From: Salibaculum griseiflavum
GTDB taxonomy: Bacteria; Pseudomonadota; Alphaproteobacteria; Rhodobacterales; Rhodobacteraceae
DNA length: 64,000 bases
Assembly (NCBI RefSeq): GCF_003129565.1
Contig: NZ_QETF01000003.1
Location: forward strand, 186,001-250,000
Direction of reading: 5' to 3'
The notes beneath the pieces were generated by a model that saw only the letters and a program-made list of their open reading frames with translations, was not told the origin of the DNA and made no database searches. Position numbers and translations under genes: made by a program. Position 1 is the first letter of the stretch; the number at the start of each line of letters is the position of its first letter. This document shows, piece after piece, positions 29,195 through 37,068 of the stretch.

Positions 29195-29710
29195 TCAGTC
29201 CTCGTCGTCTTCGTCGTCGTCGGACTCGTCATCACCCTCGTCATCGTCTTCGTCGTCATCATCCTCGTCGTCGTCTTCGTCGTCATCATCCTCGTCGTCA
29301 TCATCCTCGTCATCATCTTCGTCGTCATCTTCATCATCATCTTCGTCGTCATCTTCCTCGTCGTCGTCTTCATCATCCATTTCATCATCGTCGAGGAAGT
29401 CTTCGTCATCCATTTCGAATTCGACACCGGTGCGGGACGCGTCGTCATCGTCGGCCGCTTCCGTCTCCTGCTTGAGCAGCATGGTCAAAGTCCCATCCTC
29501 AGGATTGTAAAGGTAGATCTCCTCGATCTTGACGCCGTCCTTGACCGCCTCGATCTTGATCTGGGTCGGCCCCTGCTTGATTTCGATGTAGTTGTAGCCC
29601 TCCGCCTGGAGCGCTTCGAGATATTGCTGCGCGGTCTGGCCGGTCTGGGCATGCAGCGGGCTGGTTGCAAGGGCAACAAGGGCGGTCGTGGTCAAGAGCG
29701 TCTTTCTCAT
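29195..29710 (-). CDS. Secreted PepSY-like protein with Asp/Glu-rich tail
   Basis: A 171-residue protein. Signal peptide MRKTLLTTTALVALATSPLHA precedes QT. A PepSY-like unit follows (YLEALQAEGYNYIEIKQG, KIEAVKDGVKIEEIYLYNPEDG). From about residue 85 there is a long D/E tail (repeating DDDED) to the C-terminus. GGAGACAG precedes the ATG. It is the first gene of the operon, with the oxygenase, the second acidic protein and the membrane LuxR-type regulator downstream. A cation buffer, mineral-binding or export-quality role is possible; none is demonstrated. Confidence 0.85.
   Translation of the reverse strand: MRKTLLTTTALVALATSPLHAQTGQTAQQYLEALQAEGYNYIEIKQGPTQIKIEAVKDGVKIEEIYLYNPEDGTLTMLLKQETEAADDDDASRTGVEFEMDDEDFLDDDEMDDEDDDEEDDDEDDDEDDDEDDDEDDDDEDDDDEDDDEDDDDEDDDEGDDESDDDEDDED
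29199..29400 (-). repeat. GAN (Asp/Glu) low-complexity coding tract
   Basis: Codons GAT, GAC, GAA and GAG in DDDED-like periodicity encode the acidic tail. The DNA is a mixed trinucleotide repeat, prone to length variation between strains. Confidence 0.75.
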
Positions 29711-29784
29711 GGGTCTGTCTCCATAGGTTACAATGCACCGCGAATTCGGCGTGCGGTCACCATCGCCGGCAAAGGCCAGCGCGC

Positions 29785-29800
29785 ACCATTGTTCAATGGT
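29785..29800. promoter_or_regulatory. Dyad ACCATTG-TT-CAATGGT upstream of the acidic operon
   Basis: Perfect 7-bp arms with a 2-base centre, 75 bp upstream of the first operon gene. Size and symmetry suit a dimeric regulator, for example the operon's LuxR-type protein, but no experimental motif is known to me. Confidence 0.5.
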
Positions 29801-29831
29801 TTAGACAGGGCGCAATAAACCGCAGGTAGTC

Positions 29832-29855
29832 GGCCATAAACCCAGGTTTATGGCC
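29832..29855. promoter_or_regulatory. Dyad GGCCATAAACC-CA-GGTTTATGGCC
   Basis: Eleven-base perfect arms around a 2-base centre, 122 bp upstream of the acidic operon and 24 bp after the trpB stop. No U-run follows on the trpB strand, so an operator is at least as likely as a terminator. Confidence 0.5.
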
Positions 29856-29878
29856 TGCCTTCCAGGATCAATCGGGGA

Positions 29879-31126
29879 TCAGTCCGCGTCGCGGCCTTCC
29901 TCGGTGTCTGACATGTCGAACCCGAGGTGCCGGGCCACGGTCTGCACATCCTTGTCGCCACGGCCACACATATTCATGATGATGATATGGTCGCGCGGCA
30001 GGTCCGGGGCGATCTTCATGACATGGGCCAAGGCATGGCTCGGCTCCAGCGCGGGGATGATACCCTCGGTCGCGCAGCAGAGCTGGAAGGCCTCCAGCGC
30101 CTCGGTATCGGTGATCGACACATATTCCGCACGGCCCGTATCATGCAGCCATGAATGCTCTGGCCCGATGCCCGGGTAATCCAGCCCTGCCGAGATCGAG
30201 AACCCTTCGAGGATCTGCCCATCGTCGTCCTGCAAAAGGTAAGTCCGGTTGCCATGCAACACGCCGGGGCGGCCACCGGTCAGGGACGCGCAATGCTCCA
30301 TCCGGTCATCGACACCCTTGCCGCCGGCCTCGACCCCGATGATCCGCACCTCCTTGTCGTCAAGGAACGGGTAGAACAGACCCATCGCGTTGGACCCACC
30401 ACCGATCGCTGCGATGATCGTATCGGGCAGGCGGCCCTCGGCCTTGTGCAGTTGTTCCTTGGCTTCCTTGCCGATGATCGACTGGAAGTCGCGCACCATG
30501 GCCGGATAGGGATGCGGGCCCGCCACGGTGCCGATGCAGTAGAACGTGTCGCGGACGTTGGTGACCCAATCACGCAACGCGTCGTTCATCGCATCCTTGA
30601 GGGTGCCACGACCGGACGTCACCGGAATCACCTCGGCGCCCAGCAAGCGCATGCGGAACACGTTGGGCGCCTGGCGGCGCACGTCATGGGCACCCATGTA
30701 GACGACGCACTGCAGGCCGAACTTGGCACAGACAGTGGCGGTGGCCACACCGTGCTGCCCGGCGCCGGTTTCGGCGATGATCCGGGTCTTGCCCATGCGC
30801 CGCGCCAGAAGGATCTGGCCCAGCACGTTATTCACCTTGTGCGCACCGGTATGGTTCAGCTCATCCCGCTTGAGATAGATCTTGGCCCCGCCCAGATGCT
30901 CGGTCAGGCGCTCGGCGAAATAGAGCGGGCTGGGGCGACCGACATAGTGGGTCCAAAGATCGTTCATCTCGTCCCAAAAGTTCTGGTCATCCTTGGCCTT
31001 TTCATACTCCGCCTGCAGATCAAGGATCAGAGGCATCAAGGTTTCGGACACGAACCGCCCACCGAAATCACCGAACCGGCCGTTCTCGTCCGGGCCGTTC
31101 ATGAAGGAGTTGAAGAGGTCGTTCAT
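29879..31126 (-). CDS. trpB: Tryptophan synthase beta chain
   Basis: A 415-residue PLP enzyme joining indole and serine. The ATG at 31126 is chosen for AGGGAG eight bases upstream and the family-like start [20 protein letters not shown]. The PLP lysine lies in [14 protein letters not shown]. The phosphate loop is GGGSNAMG. Other signatures are [14 protein letters not shown] and a C-terminal MCGRGDKD. It is the 3' gene in a same-strand series after trpF, from which it is separated by about 130 bp. Confidence 0.97.
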   Translation of the reverse strand: MNDLFNSFMNGPDENGRFGDFGGRFVSETLMPLILDLQAEYEKAKDDQNFWDEMNDLWTHYVGRPSPLYFAERLTEHLGGAKIYLKRDELNHTGAHKVNNVLGQILLARRMGKTRIIAETGAGQHGVATATVCAKFGLQCVVYMGAHDVRRQAPNVFRMRLLGAEVIPVTSGRGTLKDAMNDALRDWVTNVRDTFYCIGTVAGPHPYPAMVRDFQSIIGKEAKEQLHKAEGRLPDTIIAAIGGGSNAMGLFYPFLDDKEVRIIGVEAGGKGVDDRMEHCASLTGGRPGVLHGNRTYLLQDDDGQILEGFSISAGLDYPGIGPEHSWLHDTGRAEYVSITDTEALEAFQLCCATEGIIPALEPSHALAHVMKIAPDLPRDHIIIMNMCGRGDKDVQTVARHLGFDMSDTEEGRDAD

Positions 31127-31257
31127 CGCTGGCTCCCTGCTGCGTTGCTCCCCTCTAGCCCAAGCCTTCGCGCTAGGAAAGCATGCAGACAAAGTTTGAA
31201 GGGTCGTCTTGGCATGCAATTTGATTTAGCCTGCCGGTGCCCATGAACCAGCCGCAA

Positions 31258-31902
31258 TCAGGACTGCGCCGCGCGAATGAAGGCGGCCATCTTGCCCGCG
31301 TCCTTGACGCCTGGCGCACTTTCCACACCCGATGCCACATCGACCTGCTTTGCGCCGGTCCGTGCGATCGCCTCGGCAACGTTGTCCGGCGTCAATCCGC
31401 CGGCCAGCATCCAGGGCCGGGTCCAGTACTTTCGCCCGGCCAGCAATTGCCAATCGAAAGCGAGCCCGTTGCCACCGGGCAGAACAGCATCTTTTGGCGG
31501 CTTTGCGTCCAGCAGAAGCTGATCTGCGACCGCGCTGTAACTGTCGATCGCATCAAGGTCTTCTGCACTGGCCACGCCGAGCACCTTCATCACCGGCAAA
31601 CCGTAGCGCCCGCGGATTTCAGCCACGCGCTCGGGTGTCTCGGAGCCGTGCAATTGCAGCATGTCCAAGGGCACCGTTTCGATCAGCCGGTCAAGTTCCG
31701 CATCCGTTGGGTTGACCAGCAACGCCACCTTGGCAACGCCAGCCGGCACGTCGACCGCAAGGGCGCGGGCTGTTTCGGCATCGACCGACCGCGGGGATTT
31801 CGGGAAAAAGTTGAAGCCGAGATAGCGCGCCCCGGCCGAAACGGCAGCCGCAACATCCTCTGCGGTTCGAAGGCCGCAGATCTTGACCTGGATGTCAGCC
31901 AT
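31258..31902 (-). CDS. trpF: Phosphoribosylanthranilate isomerase
   Basis: A 214-residue TIM barrel that performs the Amadori rearrangement in tryptophan synthesis. The start at 31902 gives [12 protein letters not shown], with catalytic Cys9; the catalytic Asp is in [10 protein letters not shown]. Other landmarks are [20 protein letters not shown] and [11 protein letters not shown]. One base separates it from the lapA stop. It precedes trpB on the same strand, consistent with shared transcription. Confidence 0.96.
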   Translation of the reverse strand: MADIQVKICGLRTAEDVAAAVSAGARYLGFNFFPKSPRSVDAETARALAVDVPAGVAKVALLVNPTDAELDRLIETVPLDMLQLHGSETPERVAEIRGRYGLPVMKVLGVASAEDLDAIDSYSAVADQLLLDAKPPKDAVLPGGNGLAFDWQLLAGRKYWTRPWMLAGGLTPDNVAEAIARTGAKQVDVASGVESAPGVKDAGKMAAFIRAAQS

Positions 31903-31903
31903 G

Positions 31904-32254
31904 TCAGCTGGCCTTGTCGAGCAGTGCCAGAACCTCGTCCTGACCTTCGTGCTTTTCATCCTTCAGGCGGTCGACCTCGCGCCGAAGCCGTTCCAGTTCG
32001 CGTGACTTGGACCGTGCCTCCGAGCGAATGTGGTGTTCGCGCAGCCATTCCCACAGGAACCCGATGATCAGGCCCAACGCCACGCCAAGGAAAAGCACGA
32101 CGAACAGCGGCAATTCAATGGTCGGCGAAAGCCCCAGGAAGGCCGCCAACTGGTCGGGCATGGCGCGCAATTGTGTCAACTCGCGATTGGCAAGGCCGAC
32201 AACGACGAGCGCGACCGCGACAAGGCCCCAGAACGTGTAGCGGATGTAGCTCAT
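31904..32254 (-). CDS. lapA: LapA-family (DUF1049) membrane protein
   Basis: A 116-residue inner-membrane protein with two hydrophobic helices (about 5-22 and 47-68), then a charged coiled-coil tail ([20 protein letters not shown]). This matches lipopolysaccharide assembly protein A, which in E. coli acts with LapB in regulating LPS synthesis. It starts directly after the ihfB stop and ends one base before trpF, so it lies in a tight ihfB-lapA-trpF unit. Confidence 0.85.
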   Translation of the reverse strand: MSYIRYTFWGLVAVALVVVGLANRELTQLRAMPDQLAAFLGLSPTIELPLFVVLFLGVALGLIIGFLWEWLREHHIRSEARSKSRELERLRREVDRLKDEKHEGQDEVLALLDKAS

Positions 32255-32545
32255 TTAAGTGCCTTCATATCCGTTCAACCGGTCGCGCAGCAGCTTGCCT
32301 GTCTTGAAGAACGGAACGTGTTTCTCGTCCACCTGCACGGCTTCGCCGGTGCGCGGGTTACGCCCTACGCGCGCGTCGCGCTTCTTGACCGAAAAGGCCC
32401 CGAAGCCGCGCAACTCTACCCGGTTCCCGTCAGCCATGGCGTCGATGATACTTTCGAAAACGGTGTTCACGATGCGCTCGACATCCCGCTGGTATAGATG
32501 CGGGTTCTCTTCGGCGATCTTCTCGATCAGCTCCGAACGGATCAT
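32255..32545 (-). CDS. ihfB: Integration host factor subunit beta
   Basis: A 96-residue DNA-bending protein. The ATG at 32545, preceded by AGGGGGG, gives [20 protein letters not shown], the family start; the longer frame is spurious. The HU/IHF signature [20 protein letters not shown] with the intercalating Pro is present. It pairs with IhfA, encoded elsewhere. It lies downstream of rpsA, as in many proteobacteria. Confidence 0.97.
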   Translation of the reverse strand: MIRSELIEKIAEENPHLYQRDVERIVNTVFESIIDAMADGNRVELRGFGAFSVKKRDARVGRNPRTGEAVQVDEKHVPFFKTGKLLRDRLNGYEGT

Positions 32546-32767
32546 CAGGTCATCCCCCCTACGGATGGAGCGCCGGTTTTCCAGCGGCATGTCTTTCAGG
32601 GCCTCACTATAGGTGGCTTGCCGCTTTCGTGAAATAGCGGCGAAGGCGATTCTTTGTGCATTTCGCCGCAACACAGAGGGTTTAGGACCCGCCCTGCACG
32701 GTCTCAGACCCCGGCAGCCATGACAGGTGGGGGCGGTGAGACCGTATGCGCAGGGATTGATTCGCAA

Positions 32768-32803
32768 CAAAAAAGCCCCCGCCGTGATCTCGGCGGGGGC
32801 TTT
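32768..32803 (-). terminator. Rho-independent terminator after rpsA
   Basis: On the minus strand AAAGCCCCCGCCG and CGGCGGGGGCTTT form a 13-bp stem around a 6-base loop, continuing into six or more T. It lies 20-55 bases after the rpsA stop. Confidence 0.92.
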
Positions 32804-32824
32804 CGAGTTTCAATGACGGCCGTG

Positions 32825-34507
32825 TCAGTCGTCGTCGCCTTTCAGCGCGGCGCCGAGGATGTCGCCCAGCGACGCACCCGAATCCGAGGACCCGTACTGC
32901 TGGACGGCCTCTTTCTCTTCGGCGATCTCGCGCGCCTTGATGGACAGTCCAAGGCGGCGCGACTTGCTGTCGATATTGGTGACACGCACATCGACCTTGT
33001 CACCGACCTGGAAGCGCTCGGGGCGCTGCTCGGCACGGTCGCGGCTCAGGTCCGAACGACGGATGAAGGATTTCATGCCCTCGTATTCGACCTCGATGCC
33101 GCCATCCTCGATCGAGGTGACCTCGACCGTGATGACAGAGCCGCGCTTGATGCCGCCGATGGCCTCGGCATAGGGGTCACCGTCCAGCGCCTTGATCGAG
33201 AGCGAGATGCGCTCTTTCTCGACGTCCACCTCGGTGACCTTGGCTTTGACCATGTCGCCCTTGCGGTAGTTCTGGATGGCATCCTCGCCACGTTCGTCCC
33301 AGCTGAGGTCGGACAGGTGCACCATGCCGTCGATGTCGCCTTCCAGACCAATGAACAGACCGAATTCGGTGATGTTCTTGACCTCGCCCTCGACCTCGGT
33401 GCCCTCGGGATGGGTTTCGGCAAAGACTTCCCAAGGGTTGCGCATGGTCTGCTTGAGGCCCAGCGACACGCGGCGCTTGGCTTCGTCGATCTCCAGAACC
33501 ATGACTTCCACTTCCTGAGAGGTGGAGACGATCTTGCCCGGATGGACGTTCTTCTTGGTCCAGGACATTTCCGAAACGTGGACCAGGCCTTCGACACCCG
33601 GCTCAAGCTCAACGAACGCACCGTAGTCGGTGATGTTGGTCACGCGGCCGGTATGCACCGATTCCAGCGGGTACTTGGCGGCGACGGCATCCCACGGATC
33701 GTCCTGAAGCTGCTTCATGCCGAGGCTGATACGGTGGGTTTCCTTGTTGATCTTGATGACCTGAACCTTGACGGTTTCGCCGATCGACAGGATCTCGGAG
33801 GGGTGGTTCACACGGCGCCATGCCATGTCGGTGACGTGCAGCAGGCCGTCGACACCGCCCAGGTCCACGAAGGCCCCGTATTCGGTGATGTTCTTGACGA
33901 CACCGTCCACGGCCTGACCTTCGGCCAGCTTGCCGATGACCTCGGCGCGCTGTTCGGCGCGGCTCTCTTCGAGGATCGCGCGGCGCGAGACAACGATGTT
34001 GCCACGGCGACGGTCCATCTTGAGGATCTGGAAGGGCTGCTTGAGACCCATCAGCGGGCCGGCATCGCGCACGGGGCGCACATCGACCTGAGAGCCAGGC
34101 AGGAAGGCCACGGCGCCGCCAAGATCGACGGTGAAGCCGCCTTTGACACGACCGAAGATGGCGCCTTCGACACGCTCTTCCGCGGCATAGGCTTTTTCGA
34201 GACGGTCCCAGGCCTCTTCGCGGCGGGCCATCTCGCGGGAAATCACGGCTTCGCCGCGGGCGTTCTCGGACGCGCGCAGGTAAACCTCGACCTCGTCGCC
34301 AACGGCGATTTCGGGGGCTTCACCGGGATTTGCGAATTCCTTGAGCTCGACGCGGCCTTCCATCTTGTAGCCGACATCGATGATGGCTTGTCCCGCCTCG
34401 ATGGCGATGACCTTGCCTTTGACGACAGAGCCCTCTTCGGGGGTGTCCATTTCGAAGCTTTCGTTCAGGAGGGCTTCGAATTCCTCCATGGATGCGTTCT
34501 GAGCCAT
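32825..34507 (-). CDS. rpsA: 30S ribosomal protein S1
   Basis: A 560-residue protein with six S1/OB repeats, the usual proteobacterial size. Repeats 3-6 show VDLGGVDGLLHVTDMAW, VELEPGVEGLVHVSEMSW, IGLEGDIDGMVHLSDLSW and VEYEGMKSFIRRSDLS. AAGGAAAC precedes the ATG. S1 brings mRNA to the ribosome. It sits upstream of ihfB on the same strand and is closed by a strong terminator. In related genomes cmk is the neighbour on the other side; here the tau genes lie between. Confidence 0.98.
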   Translation of the reverse strand: MAQNASMEEFEALLNESFEMDTPEEGSVVKGKVIAIEAGQAIIDVGYKMEGRVELKEFANPGEAPEIAVGDEVEVYLRASENARGEAVISREMARREEAWDRLEKAYAAEERVEGAIFGRVKGGFTVDLGGAVAFLPGSQVDVRPVRDAGPLMGLKQPFQILKMDRRRGNIVVSRRAILEESRAEQRAEVIGKLAEGQAVDGVVKNITEYGAFVDLGGVDGLLHVTDMAWRRVNHPSEILSIGETVKVQVIKINKETHRISLGMKQLQDDPWDAVAAKYPLESVHTGRVTNITDYGAFVELEPGVEGLVHVSEMSWTKKNVHPGKIVSTSQEVEVMVLEIDEAKRRVSLGLKQTMRNPWEVFAETHPEGTEVEGEVKNITEFGLFIGLEGDIDGMVHLSDLSWDERGEDAIQNYRKGDMVKAKVTEVDVEKERISLSIKALDGDPYAEAIGGIKRGSVITVEVTSIEDGGIEVEYEGMKSFIRRSDLSRDRAEQRPERFQVGDKVDVRVTNIDSKSRRLGLSIKAREIAEEKEAVQQYGSSDSGASLGDILGAALKGDDD

Positions 34508-34837
34508 GTGGCGTCTGTTTCCTTTAGCGTCGTATTCCGGCCGCGCGGTTGTCTCCGCGGGTCTTGGGGTGAATTGGTCGAAACGATCAAAACGAAAGGA
34601 GGGCCGGATGATCCGACCCTGCTCGCCTTGCGGCTGTCCCGCCGCTTCAACAGGCGCGCGTATAGGGGATTATGGCGGCATAGGCAAGGGGGCGGACGCC
34701 CTGACCGCTTCGTGTTCCCGCTCGCAAAACAGCCGGACCTTTTGCCGACCCTTTGGGTCGGATCAGCCAAGTCCGGGGCTCCGCCCGCAAAGGCTTCGAA
34801 AGGTCCACTGGACCTTTCGCCGACCCTTTGGGTCGGA
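34508..34837. other. Intergenic rpsA / tau region with direct repeats
   Basis: About 330 bp with no gene. It should contain the rpsA promoter and leader. Its right part holds a 34-bp direct repeat pair and a short palindrome (AGGTCCACTGGACCT) between the copies. Confidence 0.6.
34735..34768. repeat. 34-bp direct repeat, copy 1
   Basis: Matches 34810-34843 with one mismatch. Each copy carries a CCGACCC-TTT-GGGTCGG hairpin. Confidence 0.8.
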
Positions 34838-34843
34838 TCAGCC
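34810..34843. repeat. 34-bp direct repeat, copy 2 (overlaps permease stop)
   Basis: Second copy, 75 bp from the first. It includes the stop codon of the tau permease, so its hairpin may end transcription of the tau operon, and the first copy may be a duplicate of that end. Confidence 0.8.
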
Positions 34844-36172
34844 TTTGCCCTTCCACGGCACGAGCCACTTCTCGGCCTGCCGCATCAGCATGTCGATGCC
34901 GAAGCCGATCACCCCGATCAGGATGATGCCCATGATGACGATATCCGTGTTCTGGAATTTTGACGCGGTCATGATCATCATCCCCGCGCCCTTCTCCGCG
35001 GCCACCAGTTCGGCGGCCACGACCGTGCCCCAGCAGACGCCCATTGCGACACGGGCGGCGGTGAAGATTTCCGGCAGGGAATTGGGGATGATGACGTGGC
35101 GCATGATCTGCCACTTGCTTGCGCCCAGCGAATAGGCGGCGTGCACTTTCGAGATCCGCACACCGCTGACCCCAGATCTTGCTCCGATCGCCATGATCCA
35201 AAGGGCGGCCAGGAACAAAAGGATGATCTTGCCCTCTTCGCCGATCCCCGCCCAGATGATCACCAGCGGGATCAGCGCCAGGGGCGGCACGGGCCGCATG
35301 AATTCGACAATCGGGTCGAACCAGCCACGGAACCAGTCCGACAGGCCCATCGCGTAGCCCAGCGGAATGCCGACCATGGCACCGATCACGAAGCCTACGA
35401 TGACACGGAAGAGCGAATAGCCCAGATGTTCGCCCAGGGTCGAATTGCGGAACCCTTCGGTCGAGATTTCCATGAGGCGCGACCAGACGTCTTCCGGCGG
35501 CGGAAGCCAGATCGGCTCCATCTGCCAGCCAGTCGCAGGCGTCACATTCAATGTCCCCCGCCCGGTGAGCGAGACCTCTCCGAAATCGACCGCAACGGGG
35601 CTGCCCGCCTCGATCGGCGTTCCGTTCACGGCGGTGATCATCGCCCCGTCATCGCGGGTGATCTCGTCATTGTCGTCCCACCGCATCAATTCGCTGCGGT
35701 AGGCCGCGACCACCATCGTGTCGTCCTTGGCGAACCCGTCGCCAAGCGGCATTTCGGGCGCGTCGACATCCTCGCCTACCGCATGGATGATGACCGAAAC
35801 GGTGGCATCATCGGTGCTGCCGTCTTCGGCCATAGCGGTATAGGTGAAGCTGCTTTCGCCGGTATAGGCCCCCGGCGCATGCATGAAACCGGGCAGCAGT
35901 TTTGAGCCTGTAAAGGCCCCCCAGAGAACGAAAATGAGCACCACGGAAATGACCGAGGCGGCAAAGTTGGAATTTACCGCGCTCTCGTCCCCGAAGGTCA
36001 CGGTCTTGAGCGAGCCGAAATCGCGCCGCGGGGTCAGGCCTCGCTTCACCGCCTTCCAGACGACAAGCAGCAACAGGATCAGCAGCACATAGCCGAGGAT
36101 GAAGGGCACGGCAGCGGCAAGCGTGGCCAGTATATTGCCCAGCTCACCGGCGAGATCGGAAAACAGTTCCAT
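34838..36172 (-). CDS. tauC: Taurine-type ABC transporter permease with extracytoplasmic insertion
   Basis: A 444-residue inner-membrane permease. The C-terminal 225 residues are a standard TauC/SsuC core, with the coupling loop AAYSLGASKWQIMRHVIIPN. The N-terminus has two extra hydrophobic helices (about 20-42 and 72-86). Residues about 92-220 form a soluble, beta-rich, acidic insertion (SFTYTAMAEDGSTDDATVSV, AMITAVNGTPIEAG) lying just before WLPPPEDVWSRL. It looks like a VCBS/cadherin-like domain facing the periplasm. The start overlaps the tauB stop (TAATG). Taurine is the likely substrate from the subunit set, but no taurine catabolic gene is adjacent. Confidence 0.82.
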   Translation of the reverse strand: MELFSDLAGELGNILATLAAAVPFILGYVLLILLLLVVWKAVKRGLTPRRDFGSLKTVTFGDESAVNSNFAASVISVVLIFVLWGAFTGSKLLPGFMHAPGAYTGESSFTYTAMAEDGSTDDATVSVIIHAVGEDVDAPEMPLGDGFAKDDTMVVAAYRSELMRWDDNDEITRDDGAMITAVNGTPIEAGSPVAVDFGEVSLTGRGTLNVTPATGWQMEPIWLPPPEDVWSRLMEISTEGFRNSTLGEHLGYSLFRVIVGFVIGAMVGIPLGYAMGLSDWFRGWFDPIVEFMRPVPPLALIPLVIIWAGIGEEGKIILLFLAALWIMAIGARSGVSGVRISKVHAAYSLGASKWQIMRHVIIPNSLPEIFTAARVAMGVCWGTVVAAELVAAEKGAGMMIMTASKFQNTDIVIMGIILIGVIGFGIDMLMRQAEKWLVPWKGKG

Positions 36173-36975
36173 TACGATGCCTCCTGCCGGCCCATGATTT
36201 CCTCTTCCATGTCCCAGATCATGGAGAGGATTTCTTCCCGGCGTTCGCCGAATTCAGGGTGTTTCTTGACCTCGCGCAGGTCCGCGCCAACGCCGAGATC
36301 GGCAAATGGCAGGCGGTATTCCTTGTGAATGCGTCCCGGTCGCGGCGCCATGACGATCAGCCGCTCACCCAGCAACAAGGCCTCTTCGACCGAGTGGGTG
36401 ATCAGGATGATTGTCTTGCCGGTTTCCTTCCACAGCTTGAGCACCAGCCCCTGCATCTTTTCGCGGGTCAGCGCATCAAGCGCCCCCAGCGGTTCGTCCA
36501 TCAGGATCACGTCCGGATCATTGGCAAGGCAGCGGGCCAGGGCCACCCGTTGCTGCATGCCGCCTGATAATTCGTATATCGCCTTTTCCTTGAACTCCTG
36601 AAGTCCGACCACGTCCAGCAGATGGTCGACATTGTCCATGTATTGCGACGGCTTCTGCCCTGCCATGCGGGGGCCAAAGCTGACGTTTTCGCGCACGCTC
36701 ATCCATTCGAACAGGGCGCCCTGCTGAAACACCATGCCGCGTTCCGCATCGGGGCCGGTCACGACATGACCATTCATGCGCGTCTGACCCTCGGTCGGGG
36801 CAAGGAACCCGGCGAGGATATTCAGAAGCGTGGTCTTGCCGCAGCCCGACGGGCCGAGCACGCTCATCAATTCGCCCTGTTTCAGTTCCAGGCTGACATC
36901 CTTGAGTGCCTGCACCGAGCTGCCGTTGGGCAGGTCGAAACGCATGGAAATGTTTTCGATATGAAGTCCCGACAT
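36172..36975 (-). CDS. tauB: Taurine-type ABC transporter ATP-binding protein
   Basis: A 267-residue ATPase. The ATG at 36975 has GGGGACAG upstream; a further Met at 37005 is less likely. Walker A is GPSGCGKTTLLN, the signature LSGGMQQRVALAR and Walker B VILMDEPLGALD, with the switch His in LITHSVEEAL. This is the nitrate/sulfonate/taurine importer subfamily. It lies between the binding protein and permease genes in the order tauA-tauB-tauC. Confidence 0.92.
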   Translation of the reverse strand: MSGLHIENISMRFDLPNGSSVQALKDVSLELKQGELMSVLGPSGCGKTTLLNILAGFLAPTEGQTRMNGHVVTGPDAERGMVFQQGALFEWMSVRENVSFGPRMAGQKPSQYMDNVDHLLDVVGLQEFKEKAIYELSGGMQQRVALARCLANDPDVILMDEPLGALDALTREKMQGLVLKLWKETGKTIILITHSVEEALLLGERLIVMAPRPGRIHKEYRLPFADLGVGADLREVKKHPEFGERREEILSMIWDMEEEIMGRQEAS

Positions 36976-37068
36976 GCTGTCCCCACGCCTTTTTGTATTG
37001 GACATCCCGGTCGGTCTCGCCGGGCCGGGATGTCGAAAGGGCCGCCAGATCGGCGGCCCGATCGGCGA

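Noticed and set aside
27960-29400. CRISPR-like or satellite repeat array in the GAN tracts
   Set aside because: The repeats are in-frame Asp/Glu codons of two signal-peptide-bearing proteins and have no spacer structure.
32654-34963. 769-codon plus-strand frame opposite rpsA
   Set aside because: Antisense shadow of the S1 repeats; rpsA is certain on the minus strand.
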